Part shown: positions 8,949 to 15,708 of the stretch, one piece after another | Layout of the letters: each line of letters begins with the position of its first letter | Position numbering within the stretch: the first letter of the stretch is position 1 | NCBI GenBank assembly: GCA_045650505.1 | Contig: JAZRRE010000013.1 | Span: forward strand, 1-25,556 | Origin: RGIG1681 sp045650505 | GTDB lineage: Bacteria; Bacillota; Clostridia; Christensenellales; UBA1242 | DNA length: 25,556 bases | Direction: 5' to 3' | Notes under the pieces: generated by a model | What the model saw: the letters and a program-made list of their open reading frames with translations, nothing else | Told to the model about the DNA's origin: nothing | The model's database searches: none | Translations under genes and position numbers: made by a program

Positions 8949-9572
8949 TTACGCATTTTGATTTTTGCTAAACATAAGTTTTTTATGAACAAATGTCTTG
9001 AGTTTATCAACACCTAAAACATTTTCATCAAAATTAAAACCATACGAATTTAACTCACAAATTAATGCAAACTTCTGTGCATCTTCTTCTAAATGATAAT
9101 AATCAGGATTATCATAATATAAAAGCAATCCCAAATTCTCAATCTCTTGAAGTTGAATTCTGCTTTTCATATCACCAATGCTATATTGATAATCTTTTTT
9201 CTTTGTATCAAAAACTAGTTTCCAGCCACTTTTTTCAAAATTTTTATTGTACTTTTTAATTTTACTTGTTTTTTCAACAAATCTATCTTCTTTTTTACTA
9301 TCAAAAATTTGATAGTTATCAAACTTACCTGTTTTTGTTGGTTGTCTCTTTTCTAATTTTTCACCACCAAAACCAACACACATTCTAAACCTTACACAAG
9401 ATTTTTTTATTTGATTTTCAGTCATTCGTTCAAATTCTTCTTGTGTTTTGTTAGTCCAATATAAATCATGTGTTTCACAATTAAACTCATTCACGGCGCC
9501 TGCATTTTTTAAAATCTCTTGATAAAACTCAATTGGTTTATCCAGAGTCAATCCAACTTCTAAAACCAACAT
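8949..9572 (-). CDS. Hypothetical protein, possibly CYTH-like
   Basis: I do not firmly recognise this 207-residue protein. The ATG at 9572 is chosen over the longer frame to 9620 because an AGGAG site lies nine bases upstream. It is soluble and rich in Lys, Glu and aromatic residues. The order of blocks recalls CYTH-domain (class IV adenylate cyclase or thiamine triphosphatase-like) proteins: an initial MLVLEVGLTL strand, THDLYW, CVRFRM, a GWKLVFDTKKKDYQY segment, then RIQLQEIENLG. The classic ExExK signature is not intact, so any catalysis is doubtful. It is divergent from the TetR gene, with shared TGTTACA sites between them, so TetR may control it. Confidence 0.5.
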   Translation of the reverse strand: MLVLEVGLTLDKPIEFYQEILKNAGAVNEFNCETHDLYWTNKTQEEFERMTENQIKKSCVRFRMCVGFGGEKLEKRQPTKTGKFDNYQIFDSKKEDRFVEKTSKIKKYNKNFEKSGWKLVFDTKKKDYQYSIGDMKSRIQLQEIENLGLLLYYDNPDYYHLEEDAQKFALICELNSYGFNFDENVLGVDKLKTFVHKKLMFSKNQNA

Positions 9573-9649
9573 AAAATATTCTCCTAACAAAAGTATATAT
9601 AATTGCAAATATAATAACAAGCAAATAGATTTAATTATTTTCTACAATC

Positions 9650-9695
9650 TGTTACAAATTATGTTACAGTGTTATAAAATTACATAATTGTAACA
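9650..9695. promoter_or_regulatory. TGTTACA site cluster, candidate TetR operator
   Basis: TGTTACA occurs at 9650-9656 and 9662-9668, and its inverse TGTAACA at 9689-9695. The inner part TTACA-taat-TGTAA (9680-9693) is a palindrome, and the outer arms TGTTACAaATTATGT and ACATAATTGTAACA face each other. This is the type of site TetR-family dimers bind, and it lies between the TetR gene and its divergent neighbour. Confidence 0.5.
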
Positions 9696-9721
9696 TATCT
9701 TAAAATCCTATATTTTCTAAC

Positions 9722-9750
9722 TTTACAACTATAAATTTATATGGTATAAC
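9722..9750 (+). promoter_or_regulatory. Promoter of the TetR-family gene
   Basis: TTTACA (9722-9727), a 17-base spacer and TATAAC (9745-9750) give a plausible promoter, with a short leader containing the AGGAG site at 9770-9774. Confidence 0.5.
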
Positions 9751-9781
9751 ATAATTGACAATAATTAATAGGAGCAAGGTT

Positions 9782-10333
9782 ATGAGTGAAAAAGAAAACT
9801 TAACACAAACATATATCTACACAGCATTTTTGCAACTTTTAAATAAAACTCATTATAATGACATTTCGGTATGTGAAATTTGTTCAAAAGCCGGCGTTTC
9901 AAGAATGTCATTTTATAGAAATTTTGAATCAAAAGAAGACTTAACATTCAAAGGAATTAAGTACATTTTATCAAATCTTGAAAATAATTTTAAGAAATTA
10001 AACACAATAAACAACTTCACAATCATTCAAGAAATTTTTACCGTTGCAAAAGAATATAAAAACGCATTGCTTTCATTGTTAAATTCACAAATTGAAAAAA
10101 CCATTGAAGATATTGTTTCAAAAGAATTATGCGAAAACAAAACAATTGATTATTTCAATAAAACATCAAAATATATCCCTATTCTATATTATTCTGCAAT
10201 CACCACTGTAATGTTTTATTGGCTCAAACAAGGTGCCGAAGAATCACCTGAAGATATGGCAAGAATGCTTGCTTCTGCAATAAATATCGATATTCTTGAT
10301 AAAAAAATCCCATCTGATAATGAAAACAAATAA
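9782..10333 (+). CDS. TetR/AcrR-family transcriptional regulator
   Basis: The 183-residue protein has an N-terminal TetR helix-turn-helix at about residues 24-46: ISVCEICSKAGVSRMSFYRN followed by FESKEDL, the standard TetR signature. The rest is an all-helical ligand-binding and dimerisation domain resembling the TetR C-terminal type found in DhaS-like regulators. The start at 9782 is chosen because AGGAG sits seven bases before it; an ATG at 9755 lies upstream of that site. TetR proteins usually repress their own gene and a divergent neighbour, which fits the TGTTACA cluster at 9650-9695. The ligand cannot be told. The glyS promoter overlaps its last codons, so glyS is transcribed independently. 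Confidence 0.85.
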   Translation: MSEKENLTQTYIYTAFLQLLNKTHYNDISVCEICSKAGVSRMSFYRNFESKEDLTFKGIKYILSNLENNFKKLNTINNFTIIQEIFTVAKEYKNALLSLLNSQIEKTIEDIVSKELCENKTIDYFNKTSKYIPILYYSAITTVMFYWLKQGAEESPEDMARMLASAINIDILDKKIPSDNENK

Positions 10334-10337
10334 ATTG

Positions 10338-10366
10338 TTGACAAATAAAAAAAGTCATTGTATAAT
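10338..10366 (+). promoter_or_regulatory. Consensus promoter of the glyS T-box transcript
   Basis: TTGACA (10338-10343), exactly 17 bases and TATAAT (10361-10366) form a full consensus housekeeping promoter. It begins five bases after the TetR stop codon. Transcription should begin near 10373. Confidence 0.9.
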
Positions 10367-10372
10367 AAGCCC

Positions 10373-10620
10373 ATAAAATTGCAGTGAAGAAGAATAGTAA
10401 ACTTGAAGGTTGCTATAAGAGAGTTCTTGATGGTGGAATAAGAACAGCAAACACAAGTCGAAGGCACTTTGGAGCAATTACATTAAAAAAGTGAGTGTTT
10501 GAACCATAACAAACACTAATAAGGGTGGAACCACGGGTCTAATCTCTCGCCCCTTGCAAAAGTTGAATATAACTATTCTTTTTTTGCATCGGAAACGAGT
10601 AGATTAGGCTTTTTCTTTTG
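10373..10620 (+). ncRNA. Glycine T-box leader with terminator/antiterminator
   Basis: T-box leaders sense the charging level of a tRNA and let transcription proceed when the tRNA is uncharged. The hallmark AGGGTGGAACCACG is at 10522-10535; its TGGA pairs with a tRNA ending TCCA, as glycine tRNAs do. In Stem I, GAAGGCAC carries GGC, a glycine codon, at 10463-10465, matching a GCC anticodon. The AGAGAG and GATGGTGG elements of the Stem I arm precede it. The terminator pairs GTCTAATCTCTCG (10537-10549) with CGAGTAGATTAGGC (10596-10609), followed by a T-run. This leader fills most of the 332-base gap before glyS. Confidence 0.95.
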
Positions 10621-10665
10621 TTTTAGCTAAAAACAAAAAATATCTAACTCAAGGAGAATAATATT

Positions 10666-12039
10666 ATGAAAAATTTAACAATGGACAAATTAGTAAGCCA
10701 CTGCAAACAAACAGGTATTGTTTACCCTGGTTCAGACATTTATGATGGCTTGGCAAACACATGGGATTATGGCCCTGTTGGTGTTGAACTCAAAAACAAC
10801 ATTAAAAGAGTTTGGTGGAAAAGATTCGTACAAGAAGCTGATAACAGTTATGGTGTTGATGCAGCAATCTTGATGAATCCAAGAGTTTGGGAAGCTTCTG
10901 GTCACGTTGCTTCTTTCACAGACCCAAAAATGGACTGCAAGTCTTGCAAAGCAAGAATGAGAGCTGATAACCTTATCGATACTTATTCAAAAGGCACAGT
11001 TAACCCTGATGCAATGACAAATGATGAAATGGAAGCTTATATTAATGAAAATCACGTAAACTGTCCTGTTTGCGGAAACTTCAATTGGACACCAATTCGC
11101 CAATTCCACTTAATGTTCCAAACATCAAGAGATATCACAGGTGGAGCTGATGATGTTATTTATCTTCGCCCAGAAACCGCTCAAGGTGAATTTGTTAACT
11201 TTATGAATGTTCAAAGAACAACACGTGCAAAAGTTCCTTTTGGTATTGGACAAATCGGTAAAGCATTCAGAAATGAAATCACCCCAGGAAACTTCACATT
11301 TAGAACAATTGAATTCGAACAAATGGAACATCAACTTTTCTGCAAAAATGAAGAGTCTGGTTTTGATTTCTACGCAAAATATAAAAAAGATGCTTATGAT
11401 TTCCTTATTGAACTTGGTTTTGATAAAGAAAATTTAAACTATAAAGACCACGAAAAACTTGCACACTATGCAAAAGCTGCTTGTGACATCATCTTTAAAT
11501 ATCCATTTGGCTGGAACGAACTTAATGGTATTCACTATAGAACTGACTATGACCTTTCAAGACACCAAGAATATTCAGGCAAAAATATGCTTTATATTGA
11601 CCCTGTAACCAACGAAAAATATATTCCTCACGTTGTTGAATACTCAATCGGTGCTGACAGACTCACACTTGCAGTTCTTTGCGAGTTCTATGATGAAGAA
11701 ACACTTGAAGGTGGCGACACAAGAATTGTTTATCGCTTCCACCCTGCTATTGCACCTTATAAAATTGCAGTTCTTCCGCTTCAAAAGAACCTTTCTGAAA
11801 AAGCAAGAGAAGTTTATAAGAAACTTTCAAAACATTTTATGTGCACTTATGATGAAGCAGGTTCTATTGGAAAAAGATATCGTCGTCAAGACCAAATTGG
11901 AACTCCATTCTGCGTAACAATTGACTTTGATACAATGGAAGATGAAACTGTTACTATTCGTGACCGTGACACAATGGAACAAAAGCGTATTTCTATTGAT
12001 GAACTCATCTCTTATGTAAATGAAAAAATTATGTTTTAA
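10666..12039 (+). CDS. glyS: Glycine--tRNA ligase, homodimeric (alpha2) type
   Basis: GlyRS charges tRNA-Gly with glycine. The 457-residue product is the single-chain class II form, not the separate GlyQ and GlyS subunits found in many Bacillota. Visible features are the N-terminal CKQTGIVYPGSDIYDGLANT, a zinc-binding CKSC...CPVC pair (Cys91, 94, 133, 136), the motif 2 block GKAFRNEITPGNFTFRTIEF, and motif 3 IGADRLTLAVL. The C-terminal anticodon-binding domain begins around residue 365 (APYKIAVLPL). AAGGAG stands just before the ATG. The gene is controlled by the upstream T-box, whose specifier is also glycine, which supports both assignments. Confidence 0.97.
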   Translation: MKNLTMDKLVSHCKQTGIVYPGSDIYDGLANTWDYGPVGVELKNNIKRVWWKRFVQEADNSYGVDAAILMNPRVWEASGHVASFTDPKMDCKSCKARMRADNLIDTYSKGTVNPDAMTNDEMEAYINENHVNCPVCGNFNWTPIRQFHLMFQTSRDITGGADDVIYLRPETAQGEFVNFMNVQRTTRAKVPFGIGQIGKAFRNEITPGNFTFRTIEFEQMEHQLFCKNEESGFDFYAKYKKDAYDFLIELGFDKENLNYKDHEKLAHYAKAACDIIFKYPFGWNELNGIHYRTDYDLSRHQEYSGKNMLYIDPVTNEKYIPHVVEYSIGADRLTLAVLCEFYDEETLEGGDTRIVYRFHPAIAPYKIAVLPLQKNLSEKAREVYKKLSKHFMCTYDEAGSIGKRYRRQDQIGTPFCVTIDFDTMEDETVTIRDRDTMEQKRISIDELISYVNEKIMF

Positions 12040-12050
12040 TTAATATTTGC

Positions 12051-12087
12051 AAAACAAAAAGACCATTATTTGATGGTCTTTTTGTTT
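12051..12087. terminator. glyS terminator, bidirectional
   Basis: The stem AAAAAGACCAT/ATGGTCTTTTT is flanked by A-rich and T-rich runs on both sides, so it works in both directions. It ends glyS and could also end the convergent gene whose stop is at 12128. Confidence 0.85.
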
Positions 12088-12129
12088 GTAAATGCTGATA
12101 TTATCAAATACTATGTGTAATATAACACT
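12088..12129 (-). repeat. Copy 2 of a structured 3' repeat element
   Basis: This 42-base stretch is the partner of 6797-6837 (34 of 42 positions identical). It begins within the stop codon of the gene at 12128-13018, read on the minus strand. The main stem is kept through G-T wobble pairs (AGTGTTAT with ATAGTATT), and TGATA-a-TATCA is a perfect small hairpin. It runs into the glyS terminator. Confidence 0.5.
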
Positions 12130-13018
12130 ATAAAAGTTCAATTGTGTTTTCAATTAAATTATAATAAGTTTTAAGTGCTTTTTCATAATTTAATTTTGAC
12201 ACACCTGCATTGCCACTATCATTGATTAAATCAATTATATATATCGCTTTCTTAATATTCACAATTGTATGTTGAGAAATAATTTGTTCTTTAACAGTAA
12301 TGTTAACTGCAGAATTAAACTCATTTAAAAACACTGTTCTTTGTTGAATTAAAGAATTTAATGCATTATAAGCAGTGTTTACCCTTTCCATTTTTTCTTC
12401 TTTTGTAATACTAGCATCATTATAAACAAGCTCAACATAGGTTGCAAAAGATGTTTCAAATGGATAATCACTTTCAAGTTGTGCTTTTAAATAGTTTCTA
12501 ACAGTTGGTGATAGCACTGAATCAAAACCCAAATGATACATACACTTAACTTTTTGATTAATTAAATATGAATTTGTATTGCAAATATAAACTAATGTTT
12601 CAATATTATCAAGTGTAACGGTTTCAAATGCAGATTCATCAAGTCGTAAACAAAATTCCACATAAGATTCATCATTCATTAAAAGATTCAAATAATAAAG
12701 CTCTTTATCATAATTTTCAAGTTCACTTTCAAAAAGAATTAAATTGTATAAATCTCCTTTACTTTGTGATTTATCATAAGCTCTAATGTAACACGCTTCT
12801 TGTGCTTTTTTCGCCCCCAAAAACTTAAATATTTTTGCATCAGTTTTTGGCGATATAAAGAACATCATTGAAATAAAATAAAATAATGCAAAAATCACAG
12901 CAAATGTAACTTTTCCAAATAACTTTAATGAATTAAGCCACACTTTTTTTGTCAAAACATTTTCTTGTTTAACATCTTCATTTTGCACTACAACGTTTTC
13001 ATTTGTAGTTTCTTTCAT
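12128..13018 (-). CDS. Single-pass membrane protein of unknown function
   Basis: I do not recognise this 296-residue protein. A soluble, Asn/Glu-rich N-terminus of about 30 residues is followed by one membrane helix (about 35-57, FAVIFALFYFISMMFFI). The rest, about 240 residues, looks mainly helical. It is Leu/Tyr/Asn-rich, with repeated short amphipathic helices that recall TPR-like solenoids (for instance YNLILFESELENYDKELYYL), though no repeat is clear. Its ATG overlaps the RpiB stop by one base (TAATG), so the two are translationally coupled. It ends at the structured repeat and the bidirectional terminator. Confidence 0.6.
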   Translation of the reverse strand: MKETTNENVVVQNEDVKQENVLTKKVWLNSLKLFGKVTFAVIFALFYFISMMFFISPKTDAKIFKFLGAKKAQEACYIRAYDKSQSKGDLYNLILFESELENYDKELYYLNLLMNDESYVEFCLRLDESAFETVTLDNIETLVYICNTNSYLINQKVKCMYHLGFDSVLSPTVRNYLKAQLESDYPFETSFATYVELVYNDASITKEEKMERVNTAYNALNSLIQQRTVFLNEFNSAVNITVKEQIISQHTIVNIKKAIYIIDLINDSGNAGVSKLNYEKALKTYYNLIENTIELL

Positions 13019-13497
13019 TAAAATTTTCCACCTTTTTCAATTTCTGCAATTTGACCAAGTCTTCGAAGATGCCTTCCACCCTCAAAATCGGTATTTATAA
13101 ACACATCAAGTATTCTTATCATCTTTCTCTTGCAAAGTTTAACTTCATACTTTTCATCGGCCTTTCCTGCCGCAAAAACAATCGAATTAGCATTTTCATC
13201 ACGCCTTGCAAAATAAGCCGAACCCTCATCACTAGGAAGCACTGAACGAATACCAGCAAATTTATTTGCAACCACATTCATTCCAACACCTGTTCCACAA
13301 AGAAGAATCATTCCACTTGCCTTTTTATCAAGATAAATTTGATAAGCCTTACTAGCTAAAATTGGATAATCATTTGCTTCACCGTTATCTTCAACAATTT
13401 CATACTCAAAACCATTTGTTTTTAAATATTCTGTAATTCTTTCAATATATTTAAGGTTAACTCTATGGTCATAAGCAATAACAAATTTTTTAAACAT
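13018..13497 (-). CDS. RpiB/LacA/LacB-family sugar-phosphate isomerase
   Basis: The family interconverts aldose and ketose phosphates, classically ribose 5-phosphate and ribulose 5-phosphate. The 159-residue protein has AYDHRVN (Asp10, His11), the active-site loop LLCGTGVGMNVVANK with catalytic Cys67, and the phosphate-binding GGRHLRRLGQI near the C-terminus. The usual AR-x-HNDAN stretch is instead ARRDENAN, so the ring-opening His is Asp100 here. LacA-type proteins also lack that His, so the substrate may not be ribose 5-phosphate. An AGGAG site precedes the ATG. It is first in a two-gene operon with the membrane protein at 12128-13018. Confidence 0.82.
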   Translation of the reverse strand: MFKKFVIAYDHRVNLKYIERITEYLKTNGFEYEIVEDNGEANDYPILASKAYQIYLDKKASGMILLCGTGVGMNVVANKFAGIRSVLPSDEGSAYFARRDENANSIVFAAGKADEKYEVKLCKRKMIRILDVFINTDFEGGRHLRRLGQIAEIEKGGKF

Positions 13498-13521
13498 AAA
13501 AACTCTCCTTTTTCACCTACA

Positions 13522-13550
13522 AGTTTAAAGCTTTTTTCCAGCCTTGTCAA
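13522..13550 (-). promoter_or_regulatory. Promoter of the RpiB-family operon
   Basis: The minus strand reads TTGACA (13545-13550), 17 bases, TAAACT (13522-13527), with a leader of about 18 bases holding the AGGAG site before the ATG at 13497. Confidence 0.65.
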
Positions 13551-13571
13551 ATAAACACCAAATATTATAAT

Positions 13572-13609
13572 AAAAACAAAAAGAAGTATTGCTACTTCTT
13601 TTTTTGTTT
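13572..13609. terminator. Bidirectional hairpin terminator after the 59-residue gene
   Basis: AAGAAGTA (13581-13588) pairs with TACTTCTT (13593-13600), with A- and T-rich flanks extending the stem. It overlaps the stop codon of the small coiled-coil gene and closes the sepF operon. T-runs occur on both strands. Confidence 0.8.
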
Positions 13610-13771
13610 AGAGTAATTTAATTCTTTTTTTAATGAAACAATCTCACGCTTAAGAGATTCCATATCACGCTCTTGAACTGAAATTAAACGATTTTTATCA
13701 AAAATTTCATCTTCCAACATCAATATTTCTTCTTTTAGCGAAGATATCCTATCATTTTTGTAAAATCCCAT
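13592..13771 (-). CDS. Small coiled-coil protein downstream of sepF
   Basis: This 59-residue frame is easily missed because of its length. It begins MGFYKNDRISSLKEEI, and from about residue 10 to the end it is a highly charged helix with Leu/Ile at heptad spacing, finishing in KQKKK. An AGGAG site lies nine bases before the ATG, and a strong terminator overlaps its stop, so it is very likely expressed. It is the last gene of the sepF group, 63 bases after sepF. Position and shape recall small division or FtsB/ZapB-type coiled coils, but that is analogy only. No homologue is recognised. Confidence 0.7.
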   Translation of the reverse strand: MGFYKNDRISSLKEEILMLEDEIFDKNRLISVQERDMESLKREIVSLKKELNYSKQKKK

Positions 13772-13834
13772 ATAAATTGCTCCTAAAATTAATATTTGCT
13801 ATTTTTCGACAAATTATACAAGATATATCAAAAA

Positions 13835-14440
13835 TTACATATTTGTTTCATTATTTTGATTTGCTTCAGGTGTTTTTATATTAAATCCTTCTGGAGTAAG
13901 CAAGAAAATGTTATTATCAACGTGCCTAATATTCCCATTAAGTGCATAAATTGCACCACTTGTGCAATCAAGCAAACGCTGTGAATCATCACTATTCATA
14001 TTATTAAGATTTAAAACAACAGACTCTCCTTCTTTTAAATAATTGATAACAAATTGAACATCATCAAATCTAGTTGGATATAAAAATTCAACATTCTTTG
14101 TTCCATATCCACCAACATTTGAACTCATTCCCATACCATAGTTATTTATTGGAGAATCATAAGTTCTTGAGGTGTTATATTGAGTTGGATTATCTGCATA
14201 AGAGGTTGTTGTGCTTTGAGGTCTATCTTTAACATCTTTTTGTTGCTTGAGTGAATACTTTTTAGCAAGTCTATCAGCTTTTTCTTGAGCTTTTCTTGAC
14301 TTAAATTCTTCTCTTTGTCTTCTTTTTTCAGCATCTCTTTCAAGTCTTTCCTCACGCTTCTTTTGTTTTTCGATAGAATCGTCATAAACTTCTTCATTTT
14401 CAAAGCCTACACCCTTCATAAGCCAATTCATAAATCCCAT
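13835..14440 (-). CDS. sepF: Cell division protein SepF
   Basis: SepF tethers FtsZ filaments to the membrane and curves them during septum formation. The conserved C-terminal domain occupies about residues 116-188: NVEFLYPTRFDDVQFVINYL, VVLNL, then RLLDCTSGAIYALNGNI and IFLLTPEGFNI, a clear SepF match. The N-terminal MGFMNWLMKGVGF is the membrane-binding amphipathic helix. Between them lies a longer linker than usual (total 201 residues against about 150), with a very basic and acidic helix at 24-60 and a Ser/Thr/Asn/Tyr-rich stretch. AAGGAG lies before the ATG. It sits between a membrane protein and the small coiled-coil gene, not in a typical ylm cluster. Confidence 0.93.
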   Translation of the reverse strand: MGFMNWLMKGVGFENEEVYDDSIEKQKKREERLERDAEKRRQREEFKSRKAQEKADRLAKKYSLKQQKDVKDRPQSTTTSYADNPTQYNTSRTYDSPINNYGMGMSSNVGGYGTKNVEFLYPTRFDDVQFVINYLKEGESVVLNLNNMNSDDSQRLLDCTSGAIYALNGNIRHVDNNIFLLTPEGFNIKTPEANQNNETNM

Positions 14441-14521
14441 AGATACACTCTCCTTCGTATCATAATCATAACATTATTTTGTGCAAAACTCAAATTAAAT
14501 TTATGTTGTTTTGACTACTTT

Positions 14522-15274
14522 CTACAAATTATTAAAAAAATCCACCTTTAATAACGATAAAGAAACCACAAAATCACAAAGCACAGAACTTTTTTTATCA
14601 CTTTCAAAGAAATTATTAAAAAACGAATTGAAGTACATCTCTTTTAAACTTGCAAAATTTAATACTAAATTTTTAAACTCTTCATCTTCAATTGTCTTAA
14701 TTTCACCAATCAAGTCATCATTATTAAATTTCAAAGTAAGCAATCTTGAACACAAATAATTTTCATTTATTTCTCCAGATAAATACTGCATTTGCAAATT
14801 AATTATTTCACTTAAATCAGCATTAAACCTTTTTAAAAACTTGATATTAATTTCATTTTGTTTAAATTTTCTTATAAACTTATTTGAAACTGCTTTTGTC
14901 TTTAATTCCAAAATCACTGCATTTTCATAAATAGATTTATTTTTTTCTACAACAGACACAGCAGACTCTTTATCAAAATATACATTTAAAATCAAAAAAA
15001 ACATCTCATCTTTTTGATAAATTTTTCCAGCACCGCCAAATTCTTTAACACCATCTTGCATATTTTCAAGTTCTTTAATGCTTTTTGATTTAGCTGCACA
15101 CACATAATAAAACGAGGTTTCTAAAAATTCCTTTTTAGACTTTTTATTTATAAAAATTAATATTATTGTAGCCATACAAATAAAAATTATAAAAATTATT
15201 ATAACTGCTGAAATTATTGTAGTTTTACGTTTATTTTTAACTCTTTTAAGTGGCACATAATCTTGAATATTCAC
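14522..15274 (-). CDS. Single-pass membrane protein with a SPOR-like region
   Basis: The 250-residue protein starts with GTG at 15274, preceded seven bases upstream by AAGGTG. A basic cytoplasmic end (VKNKRKTT) leads to one membrane helix (about 19-43). Residues about 54-123 have the strand-helix-strand rhythm of a SPOR domain (FYYVCAAKSKSIKELENM..., then FFLILNVYFDKESAVSVV), a fold that binds denuded septal peptidoglycan. The remainder looks helical and is not recognised. The SPOR call rests on pattern only. Its place upstream of sepF supports a division role. The gene is divergent from groES. Confidence 0.6.
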   Translation of the reverse strand: MNIQDYVPLKRVKNKRKTTIISAVIIIFIIFICMATIILIFINKKSKKEFLETSFYYVCAAKSKSIKELENMQDGVKEFGGAGKIYQKDEMFFLILNVYFDKESAVSVVEKNKSIYENAVILELKTKAVSNKFIRKFKQNEINIKFLKRFNADLSEIINLQMQYLSGEINENYLCSRLLTLKFNNDDLIGEIKTIEDEEFKNLVLNFASLKEMYFNSFFNNFFESDKKSSVLCDFVVSLSLLKVDFFNNL

Positions 15275-15414
15275 TCTTATTCACCTTATTATTAAATTAT
15301 GCAAACTGCATATTAAAACTTATGTGTTTAATGCTTTCAAAATACCAATAATTAAACCAACCAAATGTTATAAACACCTGTTTTAATCATATAATTAAAT
15401 AAAAGGAGTATCTT

Positions 15415-15708
15415 ATGAATTTTAAACCACTATTTGATAGAGTTGTTTTAAAAAATTTAAACAAACAAAATCAAACAAAATCAGGAATTTTCATACCTGA
15501 AACCGTTGGAGATGAACCACTTTATGGTGAAGTCATTGCAATCGGAAACGGAGACAATTTTGACGGAAACAAAACAGAGATGGCTGTTTCTGTTGGAAAC
15601 AAAGTCCTTTATAACAAATATGGTGCAATCAATTTCAAATGCGATGATAAAGAATTTGTCGTACTTCGACAAAGTGATATTTTTGGAATTTTCGAGGAGA
15701 ATAACTAA
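15415..15708 (+). CDS. groES: Co-chaperonin GroES
   Basis: GroES caps the GroEL ring. The 97-residue protein begins NFKPLFDRVVLKNL and ends with VVLRQSDIFGIFEE, the usual GroES framing. The mobile loop reads TKSGIFIPE, so the normal IVL contact triplet is IFI, still hydrophobic. AAAGGAG precedes the ATG. Its stop overlaps the groEL start by one base (TAATG). In the 140-base gap upstream I see no CIRCE element (TTAGCACTC-N9-GAGTGCTAA) and no CtsR box. A TATAAT at 15390-15395 may be the -10 but has no good -35. Confidence 0.95.
   Translation: MNFKPLFDRVVLKNLNKQNQTKSGIFIPETVGDEPLYGEVIAIGNGDNFDGNKTEMAVSVGNKVLYNKYGAINFKCDDKEFVVLRQSDIFGIFEENN

Noticed and set aside
14459..14486. TTGCAC-16-TATGAT as a separate sepF promoter
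   Set aside because: The predicted transcript start would fall within the Shine-Dalgarno sequence; co-transcription with the upstream gene is as likely.
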